From: DATJLY01 sp035532935
GTDB taxonomy: Bacteria; Pseudomonadota; Alphaproteobacteria; ATCC43930; CGMCC-115725
NCBI GenBank assembly: GCA_035532935.1
Contig: DATKQE010000008.1
Span: forward strand, 1 to 64,000
Length of the DNA: 64,000 nucleotides
Direction: 5' to 3'
The notes under the pieces were generated by a model. The model worked only from the letters and a program-made list of their open reading frames with translations. It searched no databases and was not told the origin of the DNA. A program made the position numbers and the translations under genes. Below are positions 10,668 through 19,425 of the stretch, in pieces (within the stretch, counting starts at the first letter, position 1; every line of letters begins with the position of its first letter).

Positions 10668-11625
10668 GTTCGCGCGCATCGCCCGCTTCTTCGCGCCGCT
10701 GGCAGCGCCGGGAGCGCTCGGCCTTCTCGACGACGTGGCGTTGATCGATGGCCCGCCCGGCGAGCAATACGTGCTCAAGACCGACGCCATCGTCGAGGGC
10801 GTGCATTTCCTGCCGGATGATCCGCCCGCGCAGGTGGCGCAAAAGCTGCTGCGCGTCAATCTCTCCGACCTCGCGGCCAAGGGCGCGGTGCCGGTCGGCT
10901 ATCTTCTCGTGACCGCGTTGCCTTCCTCGCGCGACGACACCTGGCTCGAGGCGTTTGCCGCCGGGCTGGCGGAGGATCAGGCGCGCTATGGCATCGGCCT
11001 CCTGGGCGGCGACACGGTGGCGACGCCCGGACCGGTGACGCTTTCGGTTGCCGCCATCGGTCGCGTTGCCGCCGGTCGCGCGGTGCTGCGGCGCGGGGCG
11101 CTGCCGGGGCATCGCGTCTATGTAACGGGGACGCTCGGCGATGCGGCGCTTGGGGTGATGGCGGCCAAGGGCGAGGACCTCGGCGTCGCCGCCGCCGAGC
11201 GCGATTTCCTTGTCGACCGATTCCGCCTGCCGCAGCCGCGGCTCGCGCTCGGACCGCGACTCGTCGGCCTCGCCGCCGCGATGATGGACATCTCGGACGG
11301 GCTCGTCGCCGATCTGGGACATATCTGCACGGTGGCGGGCGTCGCCGCCGTGATCGAGGTGGAGCGCCTGCCGCTGTCACCGGCGGCGCGCGCGGCGCTC
11401 CGGCGCGAGCCCCGGCGCCTTGCCGCCGTGCTCGGCGGCGGCGACGATTACGAGCTGCTGTTCACCGCGGTGCCTGACACCGAGTCGCGCCTCGCCGTCC
11501 TGGCGCGCGAGGTCGGGGTGCCGATCACGATGATTGGCCGGATCGAAGCAGGGCAGGGTGTGAGGGTGCTGGCGCGTGATGGCAGCACGGTCACGGTCGA
11601 GGTGGCGGGGTATGAGCATTTCTGA
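10645..11625 (+). CDS. thiL: Thiamine-monophosphate kinase
   Basis: 326-aa ATP-dependent kinase making thiamine diphosphate (AIRS/PurM-like fold). Signature positions are 'LLDDVALI', 'KTDAIVEGVHF', 'NLSDLAAKGAVP', 'LLGGDTV', 'MMDISDGLVADL' and 'GGGDDYELLF'. It starts within the 3' end of nusB (23-nt overlap), with a strong GGAGGGGGAG Shine-Dalgarno at 10631-10640. Confidence 0.94.
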   Translation: MAAPHLGEFARIARFFAPLAAPGALGLLDDVALIDGPPGEQYVLKTDAIVEGVHFLPDDPPAQVAQKLLRVNLSDLAAKGAVPVGYLLVTALPSSRDDTWLEAFAAGLAEDQARYGIGLLGGDTVATPGPVTLSVAAIGRVAAGRAVLRRGALPGHRVYVTGTLGDAALGVMAAKGEDLGVAAAERDFLVDRFRLPQPRLALGPRLVGLAAAMMDISDGLVADLGHICTVAGVAAVIEVERLPLSPAARAALRREPRRLAAVLGGGDDYELLFTAVPDTESRLAVLAREVGVPITMIGRIEAGQGVRVLARDGSTVTVEVAGYEHF

Positions 11626-12040
11626 GCGTATCGCCGCGGCAGCGCTGGTCGCGCTCCTGGCGGCCTCCGATCCCGCCGGGGCGGCCGACCGCTCGGCGGT
11701 CGTGATGCCGGTGCCGGGAAAGCCGTTCTTCGTCCAGCTCTCCCCGATCTTCGTGCCGGTGATCGACCGGCACGACAACATCACGCATCAGGTCAGCATC
11801 GCCGTCGCGGTCGAGATCGCCGACGGCGGCAAGGCGAAGGACGTCGAGAACAAGCGCCCCGCCCTCAACGACGCCTTCCTGAGTGACATCTATTCCTTCG
11901 TGCAGCAGCGCGGCGGCATCGGCACGCCCGAAAGCGAGAACGCGCTGAAGCAGCGGCTGCTCCAGACCGCGACGCGCGTCCTCGATCCCGTGGCGGTCAA
12001 GGCGGTCGATATCGAGGAGTTCTTCGAGCGGCGGCGCTGA
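11612..12040 (+). CDS. FliL-like secreted protein
   Basis: 142 aa. A signal peptide (about residues 1-25, ending 'PAGAAD') is followed by a domain resembling the periplasmic part of FliL: 'FVQLSPIFVPVIDRHDNITHQVSIAVAVEI', then 'LNDAFLSDIYSFV' and a C-terminal 'LKQRLLQTATRVLDPVAVKAVDIEEF'. It overlaps thiL by 14 nt. There are no flagellar genes nearby and no retained transmembrane anchor, so a flagellar role is unproven. Confidence 0.6.
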   Translation: MSISERIAAAALVALLAASDPAGAADRSAVVMPVPGKPFFVQLSPIFVPVIDRHDNITHQVSIAVAVEIADGGKAKDVENKRPALNDAFLSDIYSFVQQRGGIGTPESENALKQRLLQTATRVLDPVAVKAVDIEEFFERRR

Positions 12041-12129
12041 CGCGCCGGCGGGTTGCCTGACCGGCGCTTCTCTTCTATCTTCCGCTCGCTTTGCCCACGG
12101 GGTCGATTTCCAACAAAGGGTCAGAACGA

Positions 12130-14223
12130 ATGAACATTGCCGCTTGGGTGATCACCGCTGCGGGATTGCTCGCCATACTCTACGGCATCGTCACTAGCCG
12201 TCAGGTGCTTGCTGCCGACGCCGGCACGCAGCGCATGCAGGAAATCGCCAGCGCGATTCAGGTGGGCGCTCGTGCCTATCTCAACCGCCAGTACCGCACC
12301 ATCGCCATTGTCGGCGTCGTCATTTTCATCATCCTGACCGGGACGCTGGGTTGGCGCGCTGGCGTCGGCTATCTGGTCGGCTCGATCCTCAGCGGCGCGG
12401 CCGGCTATATCGGCATGAACGTCTCGGTGCGCGCCAACGTGCGCACGGCCCAGGCGGCGCGCAGCGGCCTCGCGGCGGGCCTCGCGCTCGCTTTCCGCTC
12501 CGGCGCGGTCACCGGCATGCTGGTGGTGGGGCTCGGCCTCTTGGGCGTGTCGCTCTATTATTTCTTCCTGCGCGCGACGCTGCCGACAGATGATCCGCGG
12601 CCGATTCTCGAAGCGCTCGTCGCGCTCAGCTTCGGCGCCTCGCTCATTTCGATCTTCGCGCGATTGGGCGGCGGCATCTTCACCAAGGGCGCCGATGTCG
12701 GTGCCGATCTCGTCGGCAAGGTCGAGGCCGGGATTCCCGAGGACGATCCGCGCAATCCGGCGGTGATCGCCGACAATGTCGGCGACAATGTCGGCGATTG
12801 CGCCGGGATGGCGGCGGACTTGTTCGAGACTTATGCCGTCACCGTGGTCGCGACCATGCTGCTCGCGGCAATCTTCTTCACCGACGCCATGCGCGACACG
12901 ATGATGCTGCTGCCGATGGTGATCGGCGCGGTCTGCATCGTCGCTTCGGTCATCGGCACGTTCTTCGTCCACCTCGGACCGAGCGGCAACATCATGGCAG
13001 CGCTCTATAAGGGGCTCGTCGCGGCGGGCGCACTGTCGGCGCTGGCGATTGCCGGGGTGATCGCGACGATGATCGGTTTCGGCACGACGCTGCCGCTCGC
13101 GGGCGGCGGCGTGACCGATGGCCGCCACCTGTTCGGCTGCGCTCTCACCGGCCTCGCCGTCACCGGACTCATCGTCTGGATCACCGAATACTACACCTCG
13201 ACCGCCTATCGGCCGGTGCGGAGCATCGCCACCAGTTCCATCACCGGGCACGGCACCAACGTGATCCAGGGCCTCGCCGTGTCGATGGAGGCGACGGCGT
13301 TGCCGGTCATCGTCATCTGCGGGGGCATCATCGTCTCCTATCTCCTTTCGGGGCTGTTCGGCATCGCGGTTGCGGCGACAACGATGCTGGCGCTTGCCGG
13401 CATGATCGTCGCGCTCGATGCCTACGGCCCGGTCACGGACAATGCCGGCGGCATCGCCGAAATGGCGGATCTCCCCAAGGACGTACGCCGCACGACGGAC
13501 GCGCTCGACGCGGTCGGCAACACGACCAAGGCCGTCACCAAGGGCTATGCGATCGGCTCGGCCGGGCTCGCATCGCTGGTGCTGTTCGCGGCCTATACCG
13601 AGGACCTGCACCACTATTTTCCCAATCTCAAGGTGAATTTCGAGCTGCAGAATCCCTATGTGGTGATCGGGCTCTTCATCGGCGGATTGCTGCCCTATCT
13701 GTTCGCCTCGCTCGGCATGACGGCGGTCGGTCGGGCGGCCGGATCGGTGGTGCTCGAGGTTCGCCGCCAGTTCAAGGAAATCCCCGGCATCATGGAAGGC
13801 CGCGGCAAGCCCGATTATGGCCGCGCCGTCGACCTGCTCACCAAGGCGGCGATCCGCGAGATGATCGTGCCGTCGCTGTTGCCGGTGCTGGCGCCGATCG
13901 TTCTCTATGTCGTGGTGTGGGCGATCGCCGGCAGCGCCGCCGGGTTCAGTGCGCTCGGCGCCATGCTGCTGGGCACGATCGTCACCGGGATCTTCGTCGC
14001 CATCTCGATGACCTCGGGCGGCGGCGCCTGGGACAACGCCAAGAAATACATCGAGGAAGGCCACCACGGCGGCAAGGGCTCGGACGCGCACAAGGCGGCC
14101 GTCACCGGCGACACCGTCGGCGATCCCTACAAGGACACGGCCGGGCCGGCAGTCAATCCGATGATCAAGATCACCAATATCGTCGCGATCCTGCTGCTCG
14201 CGATCCTCGCCAGCCTGCACTGA
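12130..14223 (+). CDS. hppA: Membrane-bound proton-translocating pyrophosphatase
   Basis: 697-aa integral membrane enzyme with about 16 helices that couples pyrophosphate hydrolysis to proton export. Substrate-binding loops include 'FTKGADVGADLVGKVEAGIPEDDPRNPAVIADNVGDNVGDCAGMAADLFE' and 'DAYGPVTDNAGGIAEMA'. The potassium-determining loop reads 'GNTTKAVTKG': Lys and Thr at the two diagnostic positions mark the K+-independent H+-pumping class. The ATG at 12130 was chosen over an in-frame ATG at 12091. Confidence 0.95.
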   Translation: MNIAAWVITAAGLLAILYGIVTSRQVLAADAGTQRMQEIASAIQVGARAYLNRQYRTIAIVGVVIFIILTGTLGWRAGVGYLVGSILSGAAGYIGMNVSVRANVRTAQAARSGLAAGLALAFRSGAVTGMLVVGLGLLGVSLYYFFLRATLPTDDPRPILEALVALSFGASLISIFARLGGGIFTKGADVGADLVGKVEAGIPEDDPRNPAVIADNVGDNVGDCAGMAADLFETYAVTVVATMLLAAIFFTDAMRDTMMLLPMVIGAVCIVASVIGTFFVHLGPSGNIMAALYKGLVAAGALSALAIAGVIATMIGFGTTLPLAGGGVTDGRHLFGCALTGLAVTGLIVWITEYYTSTAYRPVRSIATSSITGHGTNVIQGLAVSMEATALPVIVICGGIIVSYLLSGLFGIAVAATTMLALAGMIVALDAYGPVTDNAGGIAEMADLPKDVRRTTDALDAVGNTTKAVTKGYAIGSAGLASLVLFAAYTEDLHHYFPNLKVNFELQNPYVVIGLFIGGLLPYLFASLGMTAVGRAAGSVVLEVRRQFKEIPGIMEGRGKPDYGRAVDLLTKAAIREMIVPSLLPVLAPIVLYVVVWAIAGSAAGFSALGAMLLGTIVTGIFVAISMTSGGGAWDNAKKYIEEGHHGGKGSDAHKAAVTGDTVGDPYKDTAGPAVNPMIKITNIVAILLLAILASLH

Positions 14224-14259
14224 CGCGACGGCCGCGCCGGCACGCCGCGATCACCGCCG

Positions 14260-14748
14260 TCAGGGTCCTCCCGGCCGGCCGTTCGTGGTGGGCTGGCCGC
14301 TGAAGCGGCCTAAATTGCCGATGAGCTGCTCGAGCAGCGTGAACGTGCGGCCGGACGCTGGCGTGGCGTTGGGATCGGGCTTGACCGCCTCCGCATCGGC
14401 CATGGTCTTGCGGCGCACGTCGCTGACGATGCCCTTGTTGTTGAAATCGATCGCGACCACTTCCTGATCGAGGCGGGACGGGGTGAAGAAGGCGAAGGGC
14501 TGTGTCTTCTGGCTGATGTAGTACCAGGTATTCGCATCGAACGCGGCGACGCTCGAGGGCGAGCCCAGAAGCCTTGTGACCGTGGCCTTGTCGGTGCTGC
14601 CTGGCTTGATCTGCACAAGCTTGTCCGGCTTGGGCAGGTTGCCGCGCTGATCAATCGGGTTGGTGCAGCTCGCCAGGACGAGCAATGCCGCAACCAGCAT
14701 GACGCGCCCGGCACGCGGGCGATTGACAATGTCTGCGTTCGGAGCCAT
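14260..14748 (-). CDS. bamE: Outer-membrane assembly lipoprotein BamE/SmpA
   Basis: 162-aa lipoprotein of the BAM complex. A signal peptide ends in a lipobox 'VLASC'. The SmpA/OmlA fold follows: 'LVQIKPGSTDKATVTRLLGSPSSVAAFDANTWYYISQK' and 'VAIDFNNKGIVSDV'. It is divergently transcribed from the next gene, a ubiquinol-cytochrome c chaperone, which is the usual alphaproteobacterial arrangement. Confidence 0.92.
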   Translation of the reverse strand: MAPNADIVNRPRAGRVMLVAALLVLASCTNPIDQRGNLPKPDKLVQIKPGSTDKATVTRLLGSPSSVAAFDANTWYYISQKTQPFAFFTPSRLDQEVVAIDFNNKGIVSDVRRKTMADAEAVKPDPNATPASGRTFTLLEQLIGNLGRFSGQPTTNGRPGGP

Positions 14749-14819
14749 TTCGGCGGTGAAATTGCACCGCGGCGAGACCCTCTGTCAACCGCGCCGAATT
14801 TGCAGATGGACCGATCGCG

Positions 14820-15371
14820 ATGCCGCTCGCCTCGCTGTTTCGCCGCGGCCGGCGGCGCCAAGCCGTTCTTGCCGCCTATCACATCATCGTCGCGCGCGCG
14901 CGCGAGCCGGTGCTGTTCGCCGCGTGGGAGGTGCCCGATACCCTTGACGGCCGATTCGAGCTGCTGGCGCTGCATGCCTTTCTCGTGCTCAACCGGCTCA
15001 AGGCCGACCGTGCCGAGACGGCCGAATTCGCCCAGGACCTGTTCGATACCATGTTCGCGGACCTCGACCGCGCGGTGCGCGAGATGGGCGCGACCGATGT
15101 CGGCGTCGGCCGCCATGTGAAGGCGATGGCGCGCGGCTTCTACGGCCGGGTCGTCGCCTATGAACGAGGATTGGCCGAAGGCGACGCGATGCTCGCCGAC
15201 GCGTTGCGGCGCAATCTGTTCGGCACCGCCGCTCCGGAGGCGCCGCAACTCGCGCGCGCGTGCCGCTATCTCAGGCGCCAGGCCGAGGCCCTGGCGCCGG
15301 TCCCGGTCGCGGCGCTCATGGCCGGCGAGGTGCGGTTCGCGCCGGTCGAGGACGAAGAGGCGGCGCAATGA
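14820..15371 (+). CDS. Ubiquinol-cytochrome c chaperone family protein
   Basis: 183-aa CBP3-like protein for assembly of the cytochrome bc1 complex. Family hallmarks are 'AYHIIVARAREPVLFAAWEVPDTLDGRFELLALHAFLVLNRL' and 'QDLFDTMFADLDRAVREMGATDVGVGRHVKAMARGFYGR'. Its stop overlaps the next start (ATGA). Confidence 0.9.
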   Translation: MPLASLFRRGRRRQAVLAAYHIIVARAREPVLFAAWEVPDTLDGRFELLALHAFLVLNRLKADRAETAEFAQDLFDTMFADLDRAVREMGATDVGVGRHVKAMARGFYGRVVAYERGLAEGDAMLADALRRNLFGTAAPEAPQLARACRYLRRQAEALAPVPVAALMAGEVRFAPVEDEEAAQ

Positions 15372-15826
15372 GGGCTGACGAGCCGCGGCCCGAATTCGCC
15401 CGCTCGGTCGAGGCGCCGCAGCAAACGGGCCGGGGGGCGGTGCATGCCATCGCCGCCGGCGCCGCGGAGCGCGAGGCGCTTGCGACGCGCTTTGCGCTGC
15501 TCGCGCTCGACCGTCTCGAGGCGGAGGTACGGCTGAGCTGCCTCGAGGGCGGGCTGGTGCGGCTCACCGCCACGCTCGCGGCCGATGTGGTGCAGACCTG
15601 CGTCGTCACGCTCGAGCCGGTGCCGAGCCGGATCGAGGAGAGCTTCACCCTGCTTTACGGCGCCTCGAGCGATACCCGCGAAATCGTCCTCGACGGCGAG
15701 GCCGAGACGGTCGAGCCGCTGGCCGGCGGCAGGATCGACATCGGCGAAGCCGTGGCGCAGCAGCTCTCGCTCGTCCTCGATCCCTTTCCCCGCGCCGCCG
15801 GCGCGAGTCTCGATCAGACCGACTGA
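15368..15826 (+). CDS. YceD/DUF177 family protein
   Basis: 152-aa protein of the DUF177 (YceD, 23S rRNA accumulation) family. The core region 'LSCLEGGLVRLTATLAADVVQTCVVTLEPVPSRIEESFTLLYG' includes the conserved cysteine after the valine-rich strand. It overlaps the chaperone gene by 4 nt. In many bacteria it is followed by rpmF and plsX-fabH; neither is present here, as the next gene is on the opposite strand. Confidence 0.85.
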   Translation: MRADEPRPEFARSVEAPQQTGRGAVHAIAAGAAEREALATRFALLALDRLEAEVRLSCLEGGLVRLTATLAADVVQTCVVTLEPVPSRIEESFTLLYGASSDTREIVLDGEAETVEPLAGGRIDIGEAVAQQLSLVLDPFPRAAGASLDQTD

Positions 15827-15858
15827 ACGGTTGCGACGGAACGCGCCGTTGCCCGCGA

Positions 15859-16887
15859 TCACGCGGTCGGCGGGACGTCGCGACGCTGTTGCTCGGCGGC
15901 GATCATGCCCTCGAGCAGGCGGCGGGCGGCCAGTGAGGCGACATCGACGGCGATGTTGACCTGGCGCGCACCGGGCTTCAGCGTCATCATCCGCTGTTGT
16001 GCCTCGAGCACGGCCACGTCTTCGCGGAAGACATCGACGAAGCGCCGCGTGAAGATGTCCTCGACCACGGGATCGTCATGCGCGAAGGCGCGCGAGAAGG
16101 CGAAAAAATAGTGCGTCGTGGACAAGGTTTCGGGCGTGGGCGCACTCAGCGCGACCAGTTCGACCCGCTTGCCGTTGCTTTTGCCGGCCTCGACGCAGCC
16201 GGCGAAATTGACCGAATAGCATGGCGGCGCGTGCTCCACATTGGCCCAGCGGTCGACATTGCCGGTGAAGTTTCCGGCGAGCTGGTAGAGCGGCGGCGGC
16301 GGCCGGTCGGCAATCCAGCGCGTGACGCGCACGAGATGGTCCTTGCGCTCCGTCTTGGGTGGCGCCGCCGCAATCGAATCGGCGCCGATCGTGGTGCTGT
16401 GGACATAGGCGAGATGGGTCCCGTCGAGCACGTTGTCGGCAATGAGCTGATAATGGCATTTGACGTGAATCATGTCGGGCTGGCTGCAGCGCCATTGCGG
16501 ATGATCGCACCACCACCAGTTCGGTATGAGGCCCGGATCGGCGCGCACGGGATCGCCCATCCAGATCCAGATCCAATTCCAGCGCTCGAGCACGGGGAAA
16601 CTGCGCACGCGCAATTCGGCGGGGATCGATGATTGGCCCGGAACGTCGATGCAGGCGCCGTCCGCGGCATAGCGCAGGCCGTGATAGCCGCAGCGCAGAT
16701 CATCGTCGATGACGACGCCCATCGACAGCGGCAACTGGCGATGGCAGCAGCGATCCTCGAGCGCCACCGCGGTACCGTCGTGCTTGCGGTAGAGCACCAC
16801 GGACTCGCCGAGGATCGTCCGCGCGAGCGGGGCGCGGCCGACTTCGCGGTTCCATGCGGCCACGTACCACGCGTTCTGCAGGAACAT
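15859..16887 (-). CDS. Rieske aromatic-ring oxygenase (VanA-like)
   Basis: 342-aa oxygenase component. The N-terminal Rieske [2Fe-2S] site is 'CCHRQLPLSMG' plus 'CGYHGLRY' (CxH and CxxH). The catalytic mononuclear-iron motif 'DGTHLAYVH' (DxxHxxxxH) is in the middle. Such enzymes demethylate or hydroxylate aromatic acids, e.g. vanillate O-demethylase. No reductase gene is adjacent, so the partner is elsewhere and the substrate is unknown. It is divergent from a Crp-type regulator. Confidence 0.88.
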   Translation of the reverse strand: MFLQNAWYVAAWNREVGRAPLARTILGESVVLYRKHDGTAVALEDRCCHRQLPLSMGVVIDDDLRCGYHGLRYAADGACIDVPGQSSIPAELRVRSFPVLERWNWIWIWMGDPVRADPGLIPNWWWCDHPQWRCSQPDMIHVKCHYQLIADNVLDGTHLAYVHSTTIGADSIAAAPPKTERKDHLVRVTRWIADRPPPPLYQLAGNFTGNVDRWANVEHAPPCYSVNFAGCVEAGKSNGKRVELVALSAPTPETLSTTHYFFAFSRAFAHDDPVVEDIFTRRFVDVFREDVAVLEAQQRMMTLKPGARQVNIAVDVASLAARRLLEGMIAAEQQRRDVPPTA

Positions 16888-17053
16888 CGTGCGCCTCCTT
16901 TGCGGCTCCGTTACAATCTTTCATAGGGCGGTGGGCGCGACAAGCCGCCGCAAAACCGTGGATGCCCGTGCCTTCGGGCCGCGCTGGCGATGATGGATCG
17001 ACGGAACGGCGCGGTCACGATGCGGCAAGGCGTCCCGATGAGCCCGGAACGGC

Positions 17054-17674
17054 ATGGGGGTGATGGCTGAACGCACGCCCGAATGGATGCCGTCGGCGAT
17101 CCTACGGGGCAGCACCGTTCGCGAGTTGAGAGCGCGCGAGGCGCTGTTCCGCCAGGGTGATCCGGCCAGCGCGATCTTTGTCCTCGAGCGCGGCCGCCTG
17201 CGCCTGGTCCGGCACACGGTCGATCATCGAAAGGTGGTGATCCATACCGCCCGCGCCGGCGATCTGTTCGCGGAGGCGGCCTTATTCGCCACGTCCTATC
17301 ACTGCGATGCCGTCGCCGACATCGCGTCGCGGGTCCGGGTGTTTTCCAAGCGCCGGGTCCTTGCCGCCGTCCGCTCGGACCCGCCGTTTGCCGAACAATT
17401 GATGGCCGTTCTCGCGCGGGAGGTTCAAGCGCTGCGATCGCGCCTCGAGCAGCGCAATATCCGGTCCGCACGGGAACGCATCCTTCACCATCTCGCCCTC
17501 GCGGCCGGCTCGGATGGCCGAACCGTGCGCCTGAGCGGGAGCTTGATGGACCTTGCCGCCGAAATCGGCCTTTCGCACGAGGCGCTCTACCGAACCCTCG
17601 CCGCGCTGCAAAGGGAGGGCGCAATCGCGCGCACGCCGGAAGGGCTGGTGCTTCGGAAAAAGCGGGGCCTATGA
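17054..17674 (+). CDS. Crp/Fnr-family transcriptional regulator
   Basis: 206 aa. The cyclic-nucleotide-type beta-barrel is followed by a dimer helix and a C-terminal winged HTH ('LMDLAAEIGLSHEALYRTLAALQREGAI'). The ligand pocket reads 'GDLFAEAALFATSYHCDAVA', lacking the arginine of true cAMP receptors, and there is no FNR iron-sulfur cysteine cluster; the signal is unknown. ATG 17063 preceded by GGGGG is an alternative start. It is divergent from the Rieske oxygenase (166-bp gap), a possible target. Confidence 0.88.
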   Translation: MGVMAERTPEWMPSAILRGSTVRELRAREALFRQGDPASAIFVLERGRLRLVRHTVDHRKVVIHTARAGDLFAEAALFATSYHCDAVADIASRVRVFSKRRVLAAVRSDPPFAEQLMAVLAREVQALRSRLEQRNIRSARERILHHLALAAGSDGRTVRLSGSLMDLAAEIGLSHEALYRTLAALQREGAIARTPEGLVLRKKRGL

Positions 17675-17748
17675 CTGCGATCATATGAGGCCGGCTGGCG
17701 CGGCGCTAGATTGGTCGAAATCTCTCTTTACTGATGGGTCGAAGGATC

Positions 17749-18393
17749 ATGAACCGTTCTCTCGGCCGGCGGGGCGTCGGCGTGGCCGCCGCGATCGTCA
17801 TCGCGACGTTCGGCCTGCTCGTCGTGTCCACCGCGCATGCGCAGATGGACCGTGATGCGCATGCCACGAGGCATGGCATGCAACGCGATGCCGGCGGCAG
17901 CGCGCCGATGCAGCCCGATCGCACCACCGTTCACACGGGCTCGGTCCCGACCATGCCCGGGCAGGACGCCTTCGGCGCCATCCAGGAGATCGTTCGCATT
18001 CTGGAGGCCGATCCCTCCACCGACTGGTCGAAGGTGAACCTCGAGGCGCTTCGCCAGCACCTCATCGACATGAACGACGTGACGCTCAAGGCCGATGCCG
18101 AGGCGAAGCCGGTCGCGGGCGGGCTCCAGGTGGCGGTGACCGGCACCGGGCGAACGGTTGCGGCGATCCGCCGCATGGTGCCGGCGCAGGCCCATGAGAT
18201 CGAGGAAACGCACCTCAACGGCTGGAGCGCCCGGACCGAACCCCTGGAGAATGGGGTGCAGCTTACGGTGACGTCGCGCGATCCGAAGGAGGTGAGTCAT
18301 ATTCGCGGCCTCGGCTTCATCGGCATCATGGTGAGCGGGAGCCACCACCAGCCGCATCATCTCGCCATCGCGCGCGGAGAGATGGTTCATTGA
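17749..18393 (+). CDS. Secreted protein of unknown function
   Basis: 214 aa. A clear signal peptide (hydrophobic core 'VGVAAAIVIATFGLLVV', cleavage near 'AHAQ') is followed by a Met/His-rich linker and a compact domain with 'NLEALRQHLIDMNDVTLKA' and 'GRTVAAIRRMVPAQAHEI'. The C-terminus is His-rich ('GSHHQPHHLAIARGEMVH'). I do not recognise a family. The Met/His content suggests possible metal binding (inference). The ATG at 17749 was chosen for the GAAGGA just upstream; ATG 17734 is an alternative. Confidence 0.7.
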   Translation: MNRSLGRRGVGVAAAIVIATFGLLVVSTAHAQMDRDAHATRHGMQRDAGGSAPMQPDRTTVHTGSVPTMPGQDAFGAIQEIVRILEADPSTDWSKVNLEALRQHLIDMNDVTLKADAEAKPVAGGLQVAVTGTGRTVAAIRRMVPAQAHEIEETHLNGWSARTEPLENGVQLTVTSRDPKEVSHIRGLGFIGIMVSGSHHQPHHLAIARGEMVH

Positions 18394-18450
18394 CCCGCGC
18401 CGGGCGGCGGCGCGAATCGCAGTTTCGGCGTCGACGGCGCTCGCCCTGAT

Positions 18451-18939
18451 CTATTGCGCCGCCTCGGCCAAGAGCGCGAGCGCGCGCTCGAGCGCGGCCC
18501 GGCGCACCGCGCCGCGGTCGCCGGGGAAGACATGGCGCTCGGTCCGCACCGCCGCGCCGCGCCGGGCGAGGCCGAACCAAACCAGTCCCACCGGCTTTCC
18601 CGGGGTTGCGCCACCGGGACCGGCAATGCCGGTGACGGCGACGGCAAGATCGACCGGCGCATGGGTGAGCGCGCCCGCGGCCATTGCGGCGGCGACTTCG
18701 GCGCTGACGGCACCGTGCGCTGCAATGTCCGGCGGCTTCACGCCGAGCAATTCGCTCTTCGCCGCGTTCGAATAGGTGACGAAGCCGCGCTCGACGACAT
18801 CGGACGAACCGGCGATGTCGGTGAGCGCCGCGGCGATCATGCCGCCGGTGCAGGACTCGGCGGTGGCGAGTTTCCATCCCCGCGCACGGCAGCGGTCGAG
18901 CACCGTTGCGGCAAGATGGCGAAGTGGATCATCGGCCAA
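18451..18939 (-). CDS. pncC: Nicotinamide-nucleotide amidase (CinA C-terminal family)
   Basis: 162-aa stand-alone CinA C-terminal domain, which deamidates NMN. Hallmarks are 'LATAESCTGGMIAAALTDIAGSSDVVERGFVTYSNAAKSELLGV', 'GALTHAPVDLAVAVTGIAGPGGATPGKPVGLVWFG' and 'DRGAVRRAALERALALL'. Its start overlaps the end of pgpA by 11 nt, as in the ispDF-pgpA-pncC order of many alphaproteobacteria. Confidence 0.93.
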   Translation of the reverse strand: MADDPLRHLAATVLDRCRARGWKLATAESCTGGMIAAALTDIAGSSDVVERGFVTYSNAAKSELLGVKPPDIAAHGAVSAEVAAAMAAGALTHAPVDLAVAVTGIAGPGGATPGKPVGLVWFGLARRGAAVRTERHVFPGDRGAVRRAALERALALLAEAAQ

Positions 18940-19417
18940 GGAGGAGCCTCGCGATCATGAGCACGAGAGCGGCATAGACCGCCGCAAGCGCGTCGTCGAA
19001 CATGACGCCGAAACCGCCGCCAATGCGCCGGTCGGCCCAGCCCACCGGAAACGGCTTCGCGATGTCGAAGATGCGAAAGAGCCCGAACGCGGCGACGTAG
19101 AACCATGGATCGAGCGGCGGCGCCGCCGCCAGCGCGAGAAACTGGCCCGCCGCCTCGTCGATGACAATGAATTGCGGGTCCTTGCCGCAAACGCGCGTGA
19201 CCGCGGCCGCCGCCCACCACCCGAGGACGAACAGCACGAACGCACCCGCTACCAGCCCGCCGGCACCCCATGCGCGCGCGACCAGCCACGCGAACGGCAG
19301 CGCCACGAGCGTGCCCCATGTGCCGGGCGCGCGCGGCATGAATCCGACGCCGCATAGCGTTGCGGCCAGCATCGCCGGATGCGAGCGACGGAGCGGCGGC
19401 GCCGCGGCGGCTTCCAT
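18929..19417 (-). CDS. pgpA: Phosphatidylglycerophosphatase A
   Basis: 162-aa inner-membrane phosphatase making phosphatidylglycerol. Hallmarks are 'GFMPRAPGTWGTLVALPFAW', 'FIVIDEAAGQFLAL' and 'RIFDIAKPFPVGWADRRIGGGFGVMFDDALAAVYA'. The reading frame is open far upstream, but the ATG at 19417 gives the family N-terminus and sits 8 nt after the ispDF stop. Confidence 0.92.
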   Translation of the reverse strand: MEAAAAPPLRRSHPAMLAATLCGVGFMPRAPGTWGTLVALPFAWLVARAWGAGGLVAGAFVLFVLGWWAAAAVTRVCGKDPQFIVIDEAAGQFLALAAAPPLDPWFYVAAFGLFRIFDIAKPFPVGWADRRIGGGFGVMFDDALAAVYAALVLMIARLLLGR

Positions 19418-19425
19418 CGCCGCGT

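Noticed and set aside
12121..14220. 699-aa minus-strand ORF opposite hppA
   Set aside because: A frame shadow of hppA; composition rich in His/Arg/Asp with no recognisable domain.
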